Below are positions 32,527-42,699 of a stretch of 64,000 nt of DNA, one piece after another. Source of the stretch: Aradus depressus (Eukaryota > Arthropoda > Insecta > Hemiptera > Aradidae). Under the pieces are notes generated by a model. It did not search any database. It saw nothing but the letters and a program-made list of their open reading frames with translations, and had not been told where the DNA came from. The translations under genes were made by a program, and so were the position numbers. The number at the start of each line of letters is the position of its first letter. Within the stretch, counting starts at the first letter, position 1. Location of the stretch: NCBI GenBank assembly GCA_963662175.1, contig OY759224.1, positions 9,908,550-9,972,549 of the forward strand, written 5' to 3'.

Positions 32527-33190
32527 TTTGTAATTAATTTTTTGATATTTTTTTATAAAAGTTATTGATTGCGACCAAAATTGTTGAATCTAATGCCATT
32601 ATGCCTACTTGATTATCTACAATAAGTGTTTTGGACTTCATTTAATGTGTTAATATTCTTGCCAAGTGTTATACTTAATGCGATTATTTTCGACAGCAAA
32701 TATTATTTCTATAAAATAACAGTTCGATTTGAAAGAACAGTTACTTATTCCATTGATATTTCTATTCCCCTTCCATCCTCCATAACATAGAATAATTTAA
32801 ATTAGGTAGACTTACATGAAAAAATTAAAATAAAATAATCATATTATAATATAATATTGGAATTGGAAAGCATTTTGCATGAAAAGCGACAAATTACTAA
32901 ATTATCGATAACATATAGTATCGACCTATCAATAGTGGCCAACTATCGACTATCCCTATTCCCAGGCCGTCCCGCCAGGAGTTGACAAACCGGCTGCACA
33001 AATAATGGATTATTTGGACATGGTCTCATTAGTCAACTCCACTCTGGTCTGATCATACAGCGGAAATTCTAGAACTACATGTTCTGAGAAGTTCTAGCAT
33101 AAACATTTCGGGTTGTTCTTCCTCTTAAAGAATATTTATTTCTTTTAAGACAAGATGGTAATATGATATGTCAAAAGTATGTATATGTCA

Positions 33191-33762
33191 CAGTCAAAGT
33201 GTGAATTCCAGTGAATGTATACATTAACTAGTCAATGTATACATTAACTAGCCGTTTTAGTGAAAGTATCAATTGCTTATAAAAATGAACACTATTGCTA
33301 GAGAATGTATACATTTACTAGACAATGTATACATTTTCTAGTGTTCCTTAGTGAAAGTATAAATAAATGAGAAAAAAAGGTTTTTGTAAAAAAAAAAAAA
33401 ACTAAAACTAAACTTCAAAATTTATTTTACAATATAAATATCTAGGAAAGATGCAACAATAAAACAAAATATAACATTTGTAAACAATATTAAAATGGAT
33501 CTTTTGAATAAAAGCTGATTTTAATTATAAGCTAGAACCTGTACTACTTCAAATATAGGAACGACGGGAGGGGCAGATATATCGTCCCGCCGGCGGAACG
33601 CCGGCAAATACGCCCCCAACTTTTGTAATATTTCTATTTATGTTATTAATGCTAGCTATTTATACTTTCACTAAGGCATAGACGTAAGTGTATACATCCA
33701 TGTACACTTTGACTAGAGAATTCAGTCAATGTATACATTCACTGGAATTCATACTTTGACTG
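33191..33762. mobile_element. MITE with AATGTATACATT subterminal palindromes
   Basis: TIRs of about 35 bp: CAGTCAAAGTGTGAATTCCA... and the complementary TGGAATTCATACTTTGACTG. The palindrome AATGTATACATT recurs several times in both subterminal zones, in part as 22-24-bp tandem units with AACTAG. The centre holds a GC-rich patch (CCCGCCGGCGGAACGCCGGC). CA flanks both ends. Confidence 0.75.
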
Positions 33763-33864
33763 CAACATATATATTAAGATAGTTTATAAATTAGATACAT
33801 AAACTGATATTAACTCTTAAAGTCTGACACACTTGGATTAGTGATAACACTATTAGTAAAAAAA

Positions 33865-34760
33865 AGTCGTCGGTGAATCAAAGACAATATACTTCCCCAG
33901 AACGAATTAATCAATTAACGTTTCGCCCCTCACCAAAACCAGTGGACCGGTGGCGCTAATATTAAACAGTTCACTTACGTAGGGGCTCCTAAATTCCCAT
34001 ACAAAATTTTGTGTCGATACATTGATAACATCGGCAGTTATAGGGTTTTTTGAGTTAACCCCCCTCTGATCGCCCCTTCCTCGCGCCGGTAGCTCAGTGG
34101 TATGCGTGCTTGACTTCTGAGCTCAAGGTTGTGGGTTCGTAGCCCGACCGAGGCCCTTAGTTTATTTTATCTGGGAGGTAAAATAAACTTAAGCACGCCG
34201 TCCTTCGGATGGGACGTTAAGCGATGGTCCCGAGCCTGTACGATGTCAGGTACTCGTTAAAGACCCCTGCCCTAGGTGAATAAAAATTTAGGGTAGGCAA
34301 AATTTAGGACTCCCACAGTAGAGTCGGGCTCATGTCCACCAGAGTGACGATAGAGCGCTCTGGTAGTAGGCGATATGACCTCGTAGTTAAAGCCCGGGCA
34401 TGAGTCATAAAACCTAACCTAACCTTTCTGTAGATTCCGCAGAAAATTAATAAGTGCCGTCCTTATGGGGGTTTTGAATTCGTATACGAAATTTTATGTC
34501 GATATATTTATTCTGTTTGCAGTTATTAGAGTTTTTATGTTAAGCTTCCTAACTCCCCTTCGCTTTTGGTCGATTTGGCTGAAAAACACAAGGTGTCTTC
34601 GTTGGAGGGTTCTGGATTCACATATAAAATTTCGTGTCGATACATTCATTCTATCCACTGTTATTGTATTTACAGACACATTGTTTTTTTTTCATATTTG
34701 GAATCTAGAGGTCGAAAAAAAATGAAATTCCGTTGAAAATTCCACATCGCCACCGCATGA
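33865..34760 (+). repeat. REP140, most complete copy, interrupted by a SINE-A
   Basis: Reference copy of a dispersed family. It starts GTCGTCGGTGAATC, then CTTCCCCAGAACGAATTAAT. Three tandem subrepeats of about 138-140 bp follow, each with TGTGTCGATACATT, (A)TCGGCAGTTATTA, GAGTT and GGTCGATTTGGCTGAAAA (TGTCGATA at about 34012, 34497 and 34635, the first gap including the SINE). It ends AATGAAATTCCGTTGAAAAT. No protein is encoded. Related fragments occur at about 16 places. Confidence 0.8.
34083..34425 (+). mobile_element. SINE-A, full length
   Basis: GCGCCGGTAGCTCAGTGG to CATAAAACCTAACCTAACC, inserted in the REP140 copy around it. Confidence 0.93.
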
Positions 34761-34844
34761 ACAATTCGGGTTGTTCTTCCTCTTGTAGAAGAGTTTGTGA
34801 GTTAATATCAACATTCTGATAGGCTCTTGTAACTCTTATGTTGT

Positions 34845-34925
34845 GTACGCACCTAGGGATCTAAGGATCCAATATTCTTATCCCTTCTCTGGAAGCGCTG
34901 GACTTCTTCCTTATTTGTCGAGTTG
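34845..34925 (-). repeat. LINE L-A 3'-end fragment
   Basis: CACCTAGGGATCTAAGGATC, TCTGGAAGCGCTGGACTTC matches the 3' ends at 8440-8510 and 50845-50895. Confidence 0.7.
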
Positions 34926-35060
34926 AATGAAAGTATCGACACGACTTTCATCATGTACATTCAAAACCTTATAAGAATAACATCTAATGATTATCAGCCA
35001 AATCGGCTGAAGGGAAGAGGAAGACCAGACAAGAGGGGTTCGATTTTAATACCCTATGAA

Positions 35061-35213
35061 ACGCATGCTTGCCTATTGAGCTCAAGATTGGCGGTTCGAA
35101 AACCCAACTGAGGCTTTTAAGTTTTTTATCTAGGAGTTGAAAAACGTTTGAGGTACGCCGTCCATCAGATGCGACGTTAAGCGACGGTCCCAAGTGAATC
35201 ATAATAACTAACT
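35061..35213 (+). mobile_element. SINE-A remnant
   Basis: Head part CGCATGCTTGCC, GGCGGTTCGAAAACCC, body GTACGCCGTCCATCAGATGC, then a jump to AAGTGAATCATAATAACTAA. The CTCTGGTAGTAGG segment is deleted. Confidence 0.75.
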
Positions 35214-35345
35214 GTATCGACACAAAATTTAGTTAGCATGAGAATTCAGAAGCCAAATATTGACGTTTAGCCCAAACGGTCGATTGGCTTTGGAGGGAGA
35301 GCGAAAACGTAATTGATTAATTCTTGCTGGGGAATACATAGCCAA
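35214..35345 (-). repeat. REP140 fragment
   Basis: TGTATCGACACAAAATTTAG, CAAACGGTCGATTGGCTTTG and AATTCTTGCTGGGGAA: the complement of the 5' part of REP140. Confidence 0.7.
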
Positions 35346-35384
35346 ATTTATGCAAATTATTATTGGTATTATATGGTCATAGGG

Positions 35385-35843
35385 AATAAATAGTTAAATC
35401 ATAAAATGGCCAAAAGGAGTTAAGTATACTGTGATCATCTCCCAAGCCGCACTGTGAAGAAGTTGGGAGCTCAGGACTCTAACACTTTCGGAATTATAAA
35501 GATGTGGGTTTCTTGGTATCTCGTAAAATTGTGTATATTCTCGGTTAAATCAACTTAATCTACTTCTTCACGAGTATTTCAAAAAGTATGGTTAATAATT
35601 TGGTAAGTGTGGACAATAACTAGGAAGGTGATGGGGAATGATTAGGTAACTGAGGAAAAATCCAAGAAAGGATTAACAATATTCATTTTTATTCATTCCT
35701 ATAGATTTAGAATGTATATGATTAATAATGATGCAAACATAATTTATTTATTACAAAAACTGGATTTACACGATTAATGCATAAGTAAAAAAGTGCTGCC
35801 CTGAAAAGTTACAAATTTAGACTAACCAATTTATTCCCCGTGA
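35385..35843 (+). repeat. REP6 copy 1
   Basis: Shared with 59110-59690: TGTGAAGAAGTTGGGAGCTC, AATTATAAAGATGTGGGTTT, GATTAACAATATTCATTTT, AAAAAGTGCTGCCNTGAAAA. This copy lacks about 110 bp present in the other. Confidence 0.8.
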
Positions 35844-35856
35844 CCACAGATATATA

Positions 35857-36201
35857 GGTTAGGTTAGGTTTTATGACTCATGCCCGGGCTTTAACTACGA
35901 GGTCATATCGCCTACTACCAGAGCGCTCTTTCGTCACTCTGGTGGACATGAGCCCGACTCTACTGTGGGAGTCCTAAATTTTGCCTACCCTAAATTTTTT
36001 TTCATCTAGGGTAGGGGTCTTTAACCAGTACCTGACATCGTACAGGCTCGGGACCATCGCTTAACGTCCCATCCGAAGGACGGCGTGCTTAAGTTTATTT
36101 TACCTCCTAGATAAAATAAACTAAGGGCCTCGGTCGGGCTACGAACCGACGACCTTGAGCTCAGAAGTCAAGCACGCATACCACTGAGCTACCGGCGCCC
36201 T
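35857..36201 (-). mobile_element. SINE-A, full-length reference copy with 13-bp target duplication
   Basis: Read on the minus strand: a tRNA-like head with A-box TAGCTCAGTGG and B-box-like GGTTCGTAGCC (GGTTCGAACCC in other copies), preceded by GGGCGCCG. A body of about 250 bp follows with GCACGCCGTCCTTCGGATGG, GGTAGGCAAAATTTAGGACT and GAGCGCTCTGGTAGTAGGCG, then GCCCGGGCATGAGTCAT, and a tail AAAACCTAACCTAACC (TTAGG units on plus). The duplication CCACAGATATATA (35844-35856, 36202-36214) fixes the 345-bp length. RNA polymerase III transcription from the head is expected for such SINEs. Two tail classes exist: (CCTAA)n and ATAACTAACTAA. Confidence 0.95.
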
Positions 36202-36572
36202 CCACAGATATATATATATTACAATTATATATTTATAATTTTTTTTTTAAATGTTATTGTTATGCCCCTACTCAAAGAGTGTTACACTATATTATATGTA
36301 AACTACGCAGAATATTTCTTGATCGTCGTGAACATGCACAAAAAAGACATTATAAAAGTTCTACTGTGGTTATTGCATGACAGTTTGTCAACAGTTGATA
36401 TAGAACAAAGCCACAAAACGAATTGAATTCGTGTCCATACGTTGTGGCTACAACCATTGGGTGGGTTCTGCAATGCGTCAACCCCTTTATTGGAACGTAA
36501 ATCAAACTGACAGGAAATAAAAATCAAAAACACCAACAGTTTTGTTACTTTCATATAACTTAATATAAGACT

Positions 36573-36700
36573 GAGGGCATCGGTTGCTCAGAGGTAGTAA
36601 CGTGCTTGCCTAATGAGCTCAAGATGGCGGCTTTGAAACCCGGTCGAGACCCTTAGGAATTTTTTATCTGGAAGAAGAAAATACCTTGAGCAGGCCGCAC
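36573..36700 (+). mobile_element. SINE-A head fragment
   Basis: GAGGGCATCGGTTGCTCAGA, CTTGCCTAATGAGCTCAAG and GAAACCCGGTCGAGACCC, ending near CCTTGAGCAGGCCGC where REP7 begins (CACAGTGGGGCAAAATGA). Confidence 0.75.
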
Positions 36701-38250
36701 AGTGGGGCAAAATGAACAAATTTCTGGCCAAAATTATGAAACTTTATTACGATTGTTACCAGTTAATTAGGATTATTTGGAAATTATCAAGGGTATAACG
36801 CAGTGGAAGTGAATATCTAAAAATTGGTAGTGGTATCGTTATAAAAGAGACACAAGAGAAACAGATAAATATATATTGTACTTACGATTGGGGTCCAGGC
36901 ACGACTCGGCAGATATAAGTGAAATAACTAGATACAATTAATAAAATATAATACAATGTGTCCTAGTGCAAAAACTGAGTGTGTCTAGCTCAGCCGGCCT
37001 GGGTATTTTAAAAGTCATGGAACAGCCTAGACTGTCGTTCTAGAACCTTCCATTATAGATAATTGGATATTTCCATATATAAGGTATTTACAACGGTTTT
37101 TTTCTATATCTAAATTATTATCACATATATATACATCTTTAACTTTATTTTACAAAACTTATATCGGCCTTATAATATATATTTTGGCAAAATAGATATG
37201 AATCTAGACAAGGGATCGATTTGGTCCATTAGTTCTATAAGTTCTATTTATCCATCTAGATCTAAATGTTCTATATTACATCATTTGGTATTTCATCAGG
37301 TAATCTATACCTTTATAATATTATACATTATATAATCTTAATTCTACGCTACATGTCGCTATATATATAATATTATTATATTATTTATTAAATTCCTACT
37401 TTATAATATAATATCCTATAATAATACATCCAGATTATTTGTCCCATAAATATAATGTTATATGTCCCTATATATATTTATAATATTAATTATTAATATC
37501 CCCTTAGAGTCAGTGTAGTGTATGTAATATATTTGGTGGGATATAGAGGAGATCTGGGGACAAGGAATACAATCATATATATGGTGACAACTTATGTCTT
37601 TTTTGGTGTGCTGAAATACTTAATGTTTTTTTGGTGTGCTGAACACGAAAAAAATACTTAAAAAATTCCCCGACCCTTCATTGAGTACTGTATTTTGACA
37701 AATACATCAGCTCCTCAAGAGGAGGTGAACACGTGTTGTAGCTCATACAGCTTATGAGAAATATACAATTCATATTAGGTAACTGAAATTAGAAATTGCA
37801 ATAACTTCATTTTCTTCGAAAATTCGCTAAAATTAAACGTCTGTGTCTTCTTCGGACGAATTTATAACTTTAAAATTAAGTTTCTCCCAAATTCAAAAAT
37901 TTTTGCAAAAACTGTTTTCATTTTATGGTTATCTGATGAAAATACTTAAAGAAAGTGAAAGAGCGAGTGCCCGGCAACAACAAAAACTAATTTTTTTCAG
38001 TAGATTTTTATTAGGCAGTGACGCTAATGTTAGTAATTATAATTCAGTACACTTACCTTGAGAAGAGATCTCCATATTTAAGACAAAATAATTAAAAAGT
38101 ATGGGTTTTAACACGTTATAAATATAGACTGAGGCAATGTAAATGTTATTAAAAGGCTGCAATGGTCTTGTTTATGTTTGTACAGGTGTATGCAAGTAAA
38201 CCCACCTTCACTCCCTCCTTAAAATCTCCATCTGTTTTTTTGTATTTTGG
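36700..38250 (+). repeat. REP7 copy 1 with AT-rich insertion
   Basis: The terminus CACAGTGGGGCAAAATGAAC (36706) and the block 37600-38240 (TTTTTGGTGTGCTGAACACG, CAAATACATCAGCTCC, AGTAAACCCACCTTCACTCC) match 60395-61090, where the two are continuous. Between them about 36760-37590 is AT-rich DNA specific to this copy with no gene. The 60-70-codon frames here are shared repeat DNA. Confidence 0.7.
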
Positions 38251-38263
38251 CCAGGTCTCTTGT

Positions 38264-38450
38264 CCCAGTGTGCGCCGTCCTTCAGATGGGACGTTAAGCA
38301 ATGAACTCGACTCTGGACAATGCCTACTAGGTATCAACATTTAGAACCTAGTAAAGTCTCACGTTCAGCAGGGCGACAGAAGACCGCTCTAGTAGTGGCC
38401 GATATGACCTGGTAGTTAAAGGCCGGGCATGAGTCACATAACAAATAACA
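38264..38450 (+). mobile_element. SINE-A body/tail remnant
   Basis: TGCGCCGTCCTTCAGATGGG, GGTCATGTCC-equivalent region diverged, then GGCCGGGCATGAGTCACATA. Many changes; old. Confidence 0.7.
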
Positions 38451-38789
38451 GATCCCCTCCTCCCTCTAAAAATCATTACTACATTGCTATACAATGAAAT
38501 AAAGAAGTAACTCCATTTTCGTATAAAAGTGGTTGGTATATGAAAAGTCCTCTTATATTATTATATTTCATTTTTTCTTTATTTTTATCCTTTTTGATAA
38601 ATACTAATAATAATAAAAATATATTTTAATATTCGTTGTTCCAGAGAGAAAAAGCATTTATTGAGAAGGTAAAATTAAATATCGAAGAGGTACCCCAAAG
38701 CTCTTGTAATCCCCGTCAAAGTCTGATTGGAAGATCCGATTTGATGGAATATCAGCGGCCCAGAAGGGAGAGAGCTTTCTGGGAATTTT

Positions 38790-38943
38790 GTAATTTTTGT
38801 CTGATTTCGGTCAGATATTTGACTCGATACATTCATTACATAGGCAATTATTGAGATTTTTGAGTTAAGCCCCCCTATCTGATTCCCCCTCCCCTTTGGC
38901 TGATTCTGCTGAAAATTAATATGTAGACGGTTCTCGATGTACC
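38790..38943 (+). repeat. REP140 fragment
   Basis: GACTCGATACATTCATTACA, TAGGCAATTATTGAG, CCCCTTTGGCTGATTCTGCT, GAAAATTAATATG. Interrupted on its right by the LTR at 38944. Confidence 0.65.
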
Positions 38944-40392
38944 TATGATAATTTAAAAAAATTGTGTTAAATAAAATATAAAAATAATAATTGAATTAAT
39001 AAATAATGAAATAAAATTACCACATGTCCTGTAAAAATTATAGCTGGCCTTCTACTAAATTTTGATTTCTACAGTAGTTTCCGAAAAGGGTCCTAAAAAA
39101 TATCGAAATTCAAGACATGCAATTTTGAAGAAAGTGCACGTAATTTCAAAAATTTAAATTAATAATTATTTCAATTGGATTTCTTCTAAAGATGCTAAAC
39201 AGATGCCATCTTGTTTTTCTAAATTTGCAAAAATGTTCAATCCAATCCAAAGGTATAAATTATCTTATACCTCTCTGGGTTCACAAAAGAAAATGAATAG
39301 CATGGAATAAGAGAACAAATATTGTGTTTATTTTTTCTATACATTATAAAATTAAAAACTAAGATTGGAAATTACAAAAACAAAGAAATTATTTACAAAA
39401 ATAAATTTTACGAACTAATTACAACTATATCAATTTTTTTTCTGTTTTTGTGGACAATCTTTAATTTTATCTTATATTGTGCATATATGTATAAATAAAT
39501 AAAAGGTACCTTTGTGCATCTATGTTCTTGACTGTTATTTTCACTCCTACATGGTTCACTTCTCTCCCTCAAACTGGTTCACTACACCTTAACCATAAAA
39601 CAACTCTCTCTCTAGACTGTCCACTTCCACAACACAACTTAGACTGTTTCACACTATTTAAAACAGCTTATCGTCGTATTTTGGTCTCCATTCATTGGTT
39701 GTTCACATTTTGTTTTAAAACAAAATGCGACTAGTCCGTCTGTGTATATTTATTCACTATTTAAGTTACTTCACTCCTAACAGCTGTTTTTATACAAATA
39801 ATAATAATAAATTCTGTAATATATCATATATATAAAGCTGAAAATGTCTGTGCGTTGTACCGCTATAACTCACGAACGGCTTCATGGATTTGATTAATTT
39901 TTTTTTTTTAATTTGTTCGTCATCGTCTGTGGAAGGTTATAGGCGTATTAGTACCTCAATATCTGGTCCATCCCAGCATCCACCCACGCAATCTTTGTAA
40001 CTCAAAAACCACTGCAATGATTAATGAGGAATCTTTTTGAATAGATAAGTTTTATCTACCGGAAGGTTAAGGTCTATTTTTTAATCAACCCCTGGTTCAT
40101 CCCAGCATCCACTCACGCAATCTTTGTAACTCGAAAACCATTGCAACGATTAATGAGAAATCTTTTTGAATAAATTAGTTTTAGCTCCAAAGCTAGCGTT
40201 ACTACAGTTGAAGGACTATAAGCCTTATTCCGTATGAATAATTGAAAATTATAACATCATGAATGTACTGTCGAGGAACTGAATAGCCTTATAGGAGATA
40301 TTGGGAGAAAAGTCAAAGTTCCCCGGGCAACGCCGGGTATTACTGCTAGTTAATAATATATATATATATTTAATGTTATTGTTTACATCACA
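38944..40392 (+). mobile_element. Solo LTR (family LTR-X) with nested Helitron
   Basis: Starts TATGATAATTT (TGTGATAATT in sister copies) and ends GTTTACATCACA. The shared interior includes CACATGTCCTGTAAAAATT, TTTTGATTTCTACAGTAG, AGAAAGTGCACGTAATTTC, CTGTCCACTTCCACAACACA. Without the Helitron (39824-40349) it is about 923 bp. No gag/pol lies on either side. No matching target duplication seen here. Confidence 0.7.
39824..40349 (+). mobile_element. Non-autonomous Helitron, copy B
   Basis: TCATATATATAAAGCTG start after A; ends hairpin CCCGGGCAACGCCGGG, TATTACTG, CTAG before T. Nearly identical to copy A (only a handful of differences over 525 bp), so both moved recently. Inserted in an LTR; the sister LTR at 54694 shows the uninterrupted ATAATATATTAG context. 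Confidence 0.93.
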
Positions 40393-40944
40393 ATATATTT
40401 ATAGATATGTATATTTATATAATATTCTTATTATATTTCTTTAACGAATAGTCCATATATTTTAAATAATATTTACCAAACATCTTGGAAGGCAGGACGG
40501 CTGGCTACATCTCATCAGCTGAAGTTACTACCATTGACTCTTCTAACATCCGTTCATTGACAGGGAGCTGCCAAGGTTCTTGGCTCCAAGTTGTGATTTC
40601 TTAAGAAAACCGGAACATCTAAAAATATATATTTTGACAGGTTAAAACATTTCATAACCAATGTCGTTTAGTTTGTCTATTTAGAGAGACAGGCAAGAAG
40701 AAGCAGGGAAGAAAATATTAATTTTTTTATTAAAAATAAACTTTAAAAATGGGCATAATTAGGAAAAATTTCTTAGCATATATAAATCTCAAAATGAAAA
40801 ATTGAAATTTTTGGAACATTGTCAAGAGAGCATGCACCTCAAATTAAAATTAATCGTACACTTTATTTAGAACAGAAATTCTAGAAATGAGATTAACCCA
40901 AGCTCTGTGTGACCCCTTTAAACACTACTGAACAGTGCTGGTTT

Positions 40945-41110
40945 ATTTGAGCACGCCGTCCTCCGGATGTGACGTAACTCAATGGTCCCGACACTGTCAG
41001 GTACTCTTTAAAAGACCCCCTTTCTTAGGTGTATAAACCTGGCTTGACAAAATTTTACGACTCCCAGAGTTGGGGTTCATGTCTACCAGAGCAGCAAATG
41101 AACGCTCAGC
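40945..41110 (+). mobile_element. SINE-A body fragment
   Basis: TTTGAGCACGCCGTCCTCCG to CATGTCTACCAGAGCAGCAA; no head or tail. Followed by a REP140 scrap (41120-41225, CTGAATCCTCATACTAATCT). Confidence 0.75.
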
Positions 41111-41330
41111 CTACAAAATCAATGGACCGTTTGAACTAAAAATCGACATTTGAATTACATCGTGGCTTCTGAATCCTCATACTAATCTTTGTGTTGATAT
41201 GTTGAAGTATTCGGCATTATATTAAAGTATTATTATTTTTCTGCAGAGATATTGTGAGACAGTTAATAAAAAATAAAGAAAAACCCATGTTTTTAAAAAT
41301 ATTGAATATATATGGGAGAACTTTCGGTAT

Positions 41331-41580
41331 GGTTGGTTAGGTTTTATTACTCATGCCCGGGCTTTACTACGATATCATATCGCCTACTAACAGAGCGCTC
41401 TTTCCTCACTCTGGTGGAGATGAGCCCGACTCTACTGTGGGAGTCCTAAATTTTGCCTACCCTTAATTTTTATTCACCTAGGATAGGGGTCTTTAACGAG
41501 TAACGGACATCCTACAGGCTCGGGACCATCGCTTAACGTCCCATCCGAAGGACGGCGTGCTTAAGTTTATTTTACCTCCC
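41331..41580 (-). mobile_element. SINE-A copy, 5'-truncated
   Basis: Tail GGTTGGTTAGGTTTTATTAC; breaks at GTTTATTTTACCTCCC, the same point as the copy at 49008. Confidence 0.85.
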
Positions 41581-42077
41581 TGAATCTCTATGAAGTACTT
41601 TCACAGTAGGTAATTCATGTAAGTAGATGAGACCATTCGATATGCACAAAAATGAAAACAATTAAAACAAGTAAAAATCTTTTTAACTTTTATTCACAGA
41701 TTTCCTTAGTTTCAGAGAATCACCCATCTGTAAATCTAGAGAAGTGACCTCTCTCCTGATAGAATCCAAAGAATGGAATGAAAAATGTCTTCCATTTTTA
41801 AAGAAAGGTCAATTATAATAATAGAGTTTCAAGTTCTTTAGCTCAAGAAGATCCTTCTTCACCCAGAGAGAAAAGAAATAGAAAAAATAAGAGGTGAACT
41901 TTAGTTTGTTTCATGGTTTCTCAGTTTGGGAGTCAGAGGCTGAGGCTAATCCGAGATACTTCAAACTTAGCACAATTCCTTCATCCGGAGTTAGAAGAGA
42001 AGAGATCCCTATGGAAAGTTTTAAATCTTCCTAAACTTAATAATTTCAACTTCTTTCTTTCTCTTTTCTTTTACTTT

Positions 42078-42110
<33 letters not shown>

Positions 42111-42359
42111 CAGTTACCTTATTGTGGGAACTGGGACACTCAGGAAGATCAAAGAAGGAAGTTTGTTTTGTCATTTTATGCTATCTCTAGGATATCTAGA
42201 ATCTAGGTGCTCTCTTCCTGAGCTTATTGATCGCGGGTTCGTGCAGGTCCGCCGGGATCTCTGGACTGATTCCTCGGGCTTGGAGGTTGTGGTAGGTGCC
42301 ATATAGAAGCAGCCTAACCAGTGTCAACCGAGAGACGCCCCTTTGCGCCGTTTCTAATA
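41581..42359. other. Unidentified stretch with T(32) run
   Basis: Contains a poly(T) run at about 42080-42111 followed by CAG, which mimics a splice acceptor. Open frames of 60-97 codons cross it but look unlike known proteins. Confidence 0.35.
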
Positions 42360-42600
42360 TTCAATAGTTGACTTACAGGCAGTTATTAGGGTTTTTGAGA
42401 CCACTGATTCTTTCGGCCGATTCCGCTGAAAGTTAATATATGTCGTCCTTATAGGATTTTGAATTCATATATGAAATTTCGTGTCGATTCATTCATTTTA
42501 TTGACAGTTATTAGAGTTTTTTTGTTAAACTAATTCTCCCCAACTCTTTTCCCTTCAGTCGATTAGGCTGAAAATCAATAGCTGAAAAAAATATATTATT
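42360..42600 (+). repeat. REP140 fragment, two subrepeats
   Basis: GGCAGTTATTAGGGTTTTTG, GGCCGATTCCGCTGAAAGTT, then TTTCGTGTCGATTCATTC, TTGACAGTTATTAGAG and TCAGTCGATTAGGCTGAAAA. Confidence 0.7.
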
Positions 42601-42699
42601 TCCGTTAAACCATAACACAGTAACAAGATATCGAATAAAAATGTATACATGAAGATCTTTAGGGGATTCCTGTGTAAGTCAACTAGTGATTTTAACCGA

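Larger units (their letters stand above)
31205..32960 (+). mobile_element. hAT-like transposon remnant with BED finger relic
   Basis: The left end TAGGGATGGGCGATAGTCGA and right end (complement TAGGGATAGTCGATAGTTGG) form short imperfect inverted repeats. The subterminal region is rich in ACTATCGATA. Inside lies a BED-type zinc-finger relic, as in hAT transposases, and a nested TA-inserted element. No 8-bp duplication is visible, perhaps because the left end is also the edge of the tandem duplication. Confidence 0.65.

Noticed and set aside
42060..42310. Exon after a poly(T)-CAG acceptor
   Set aside because: The T-run mimics an acceptor; no downstream donor or recognisable protein.
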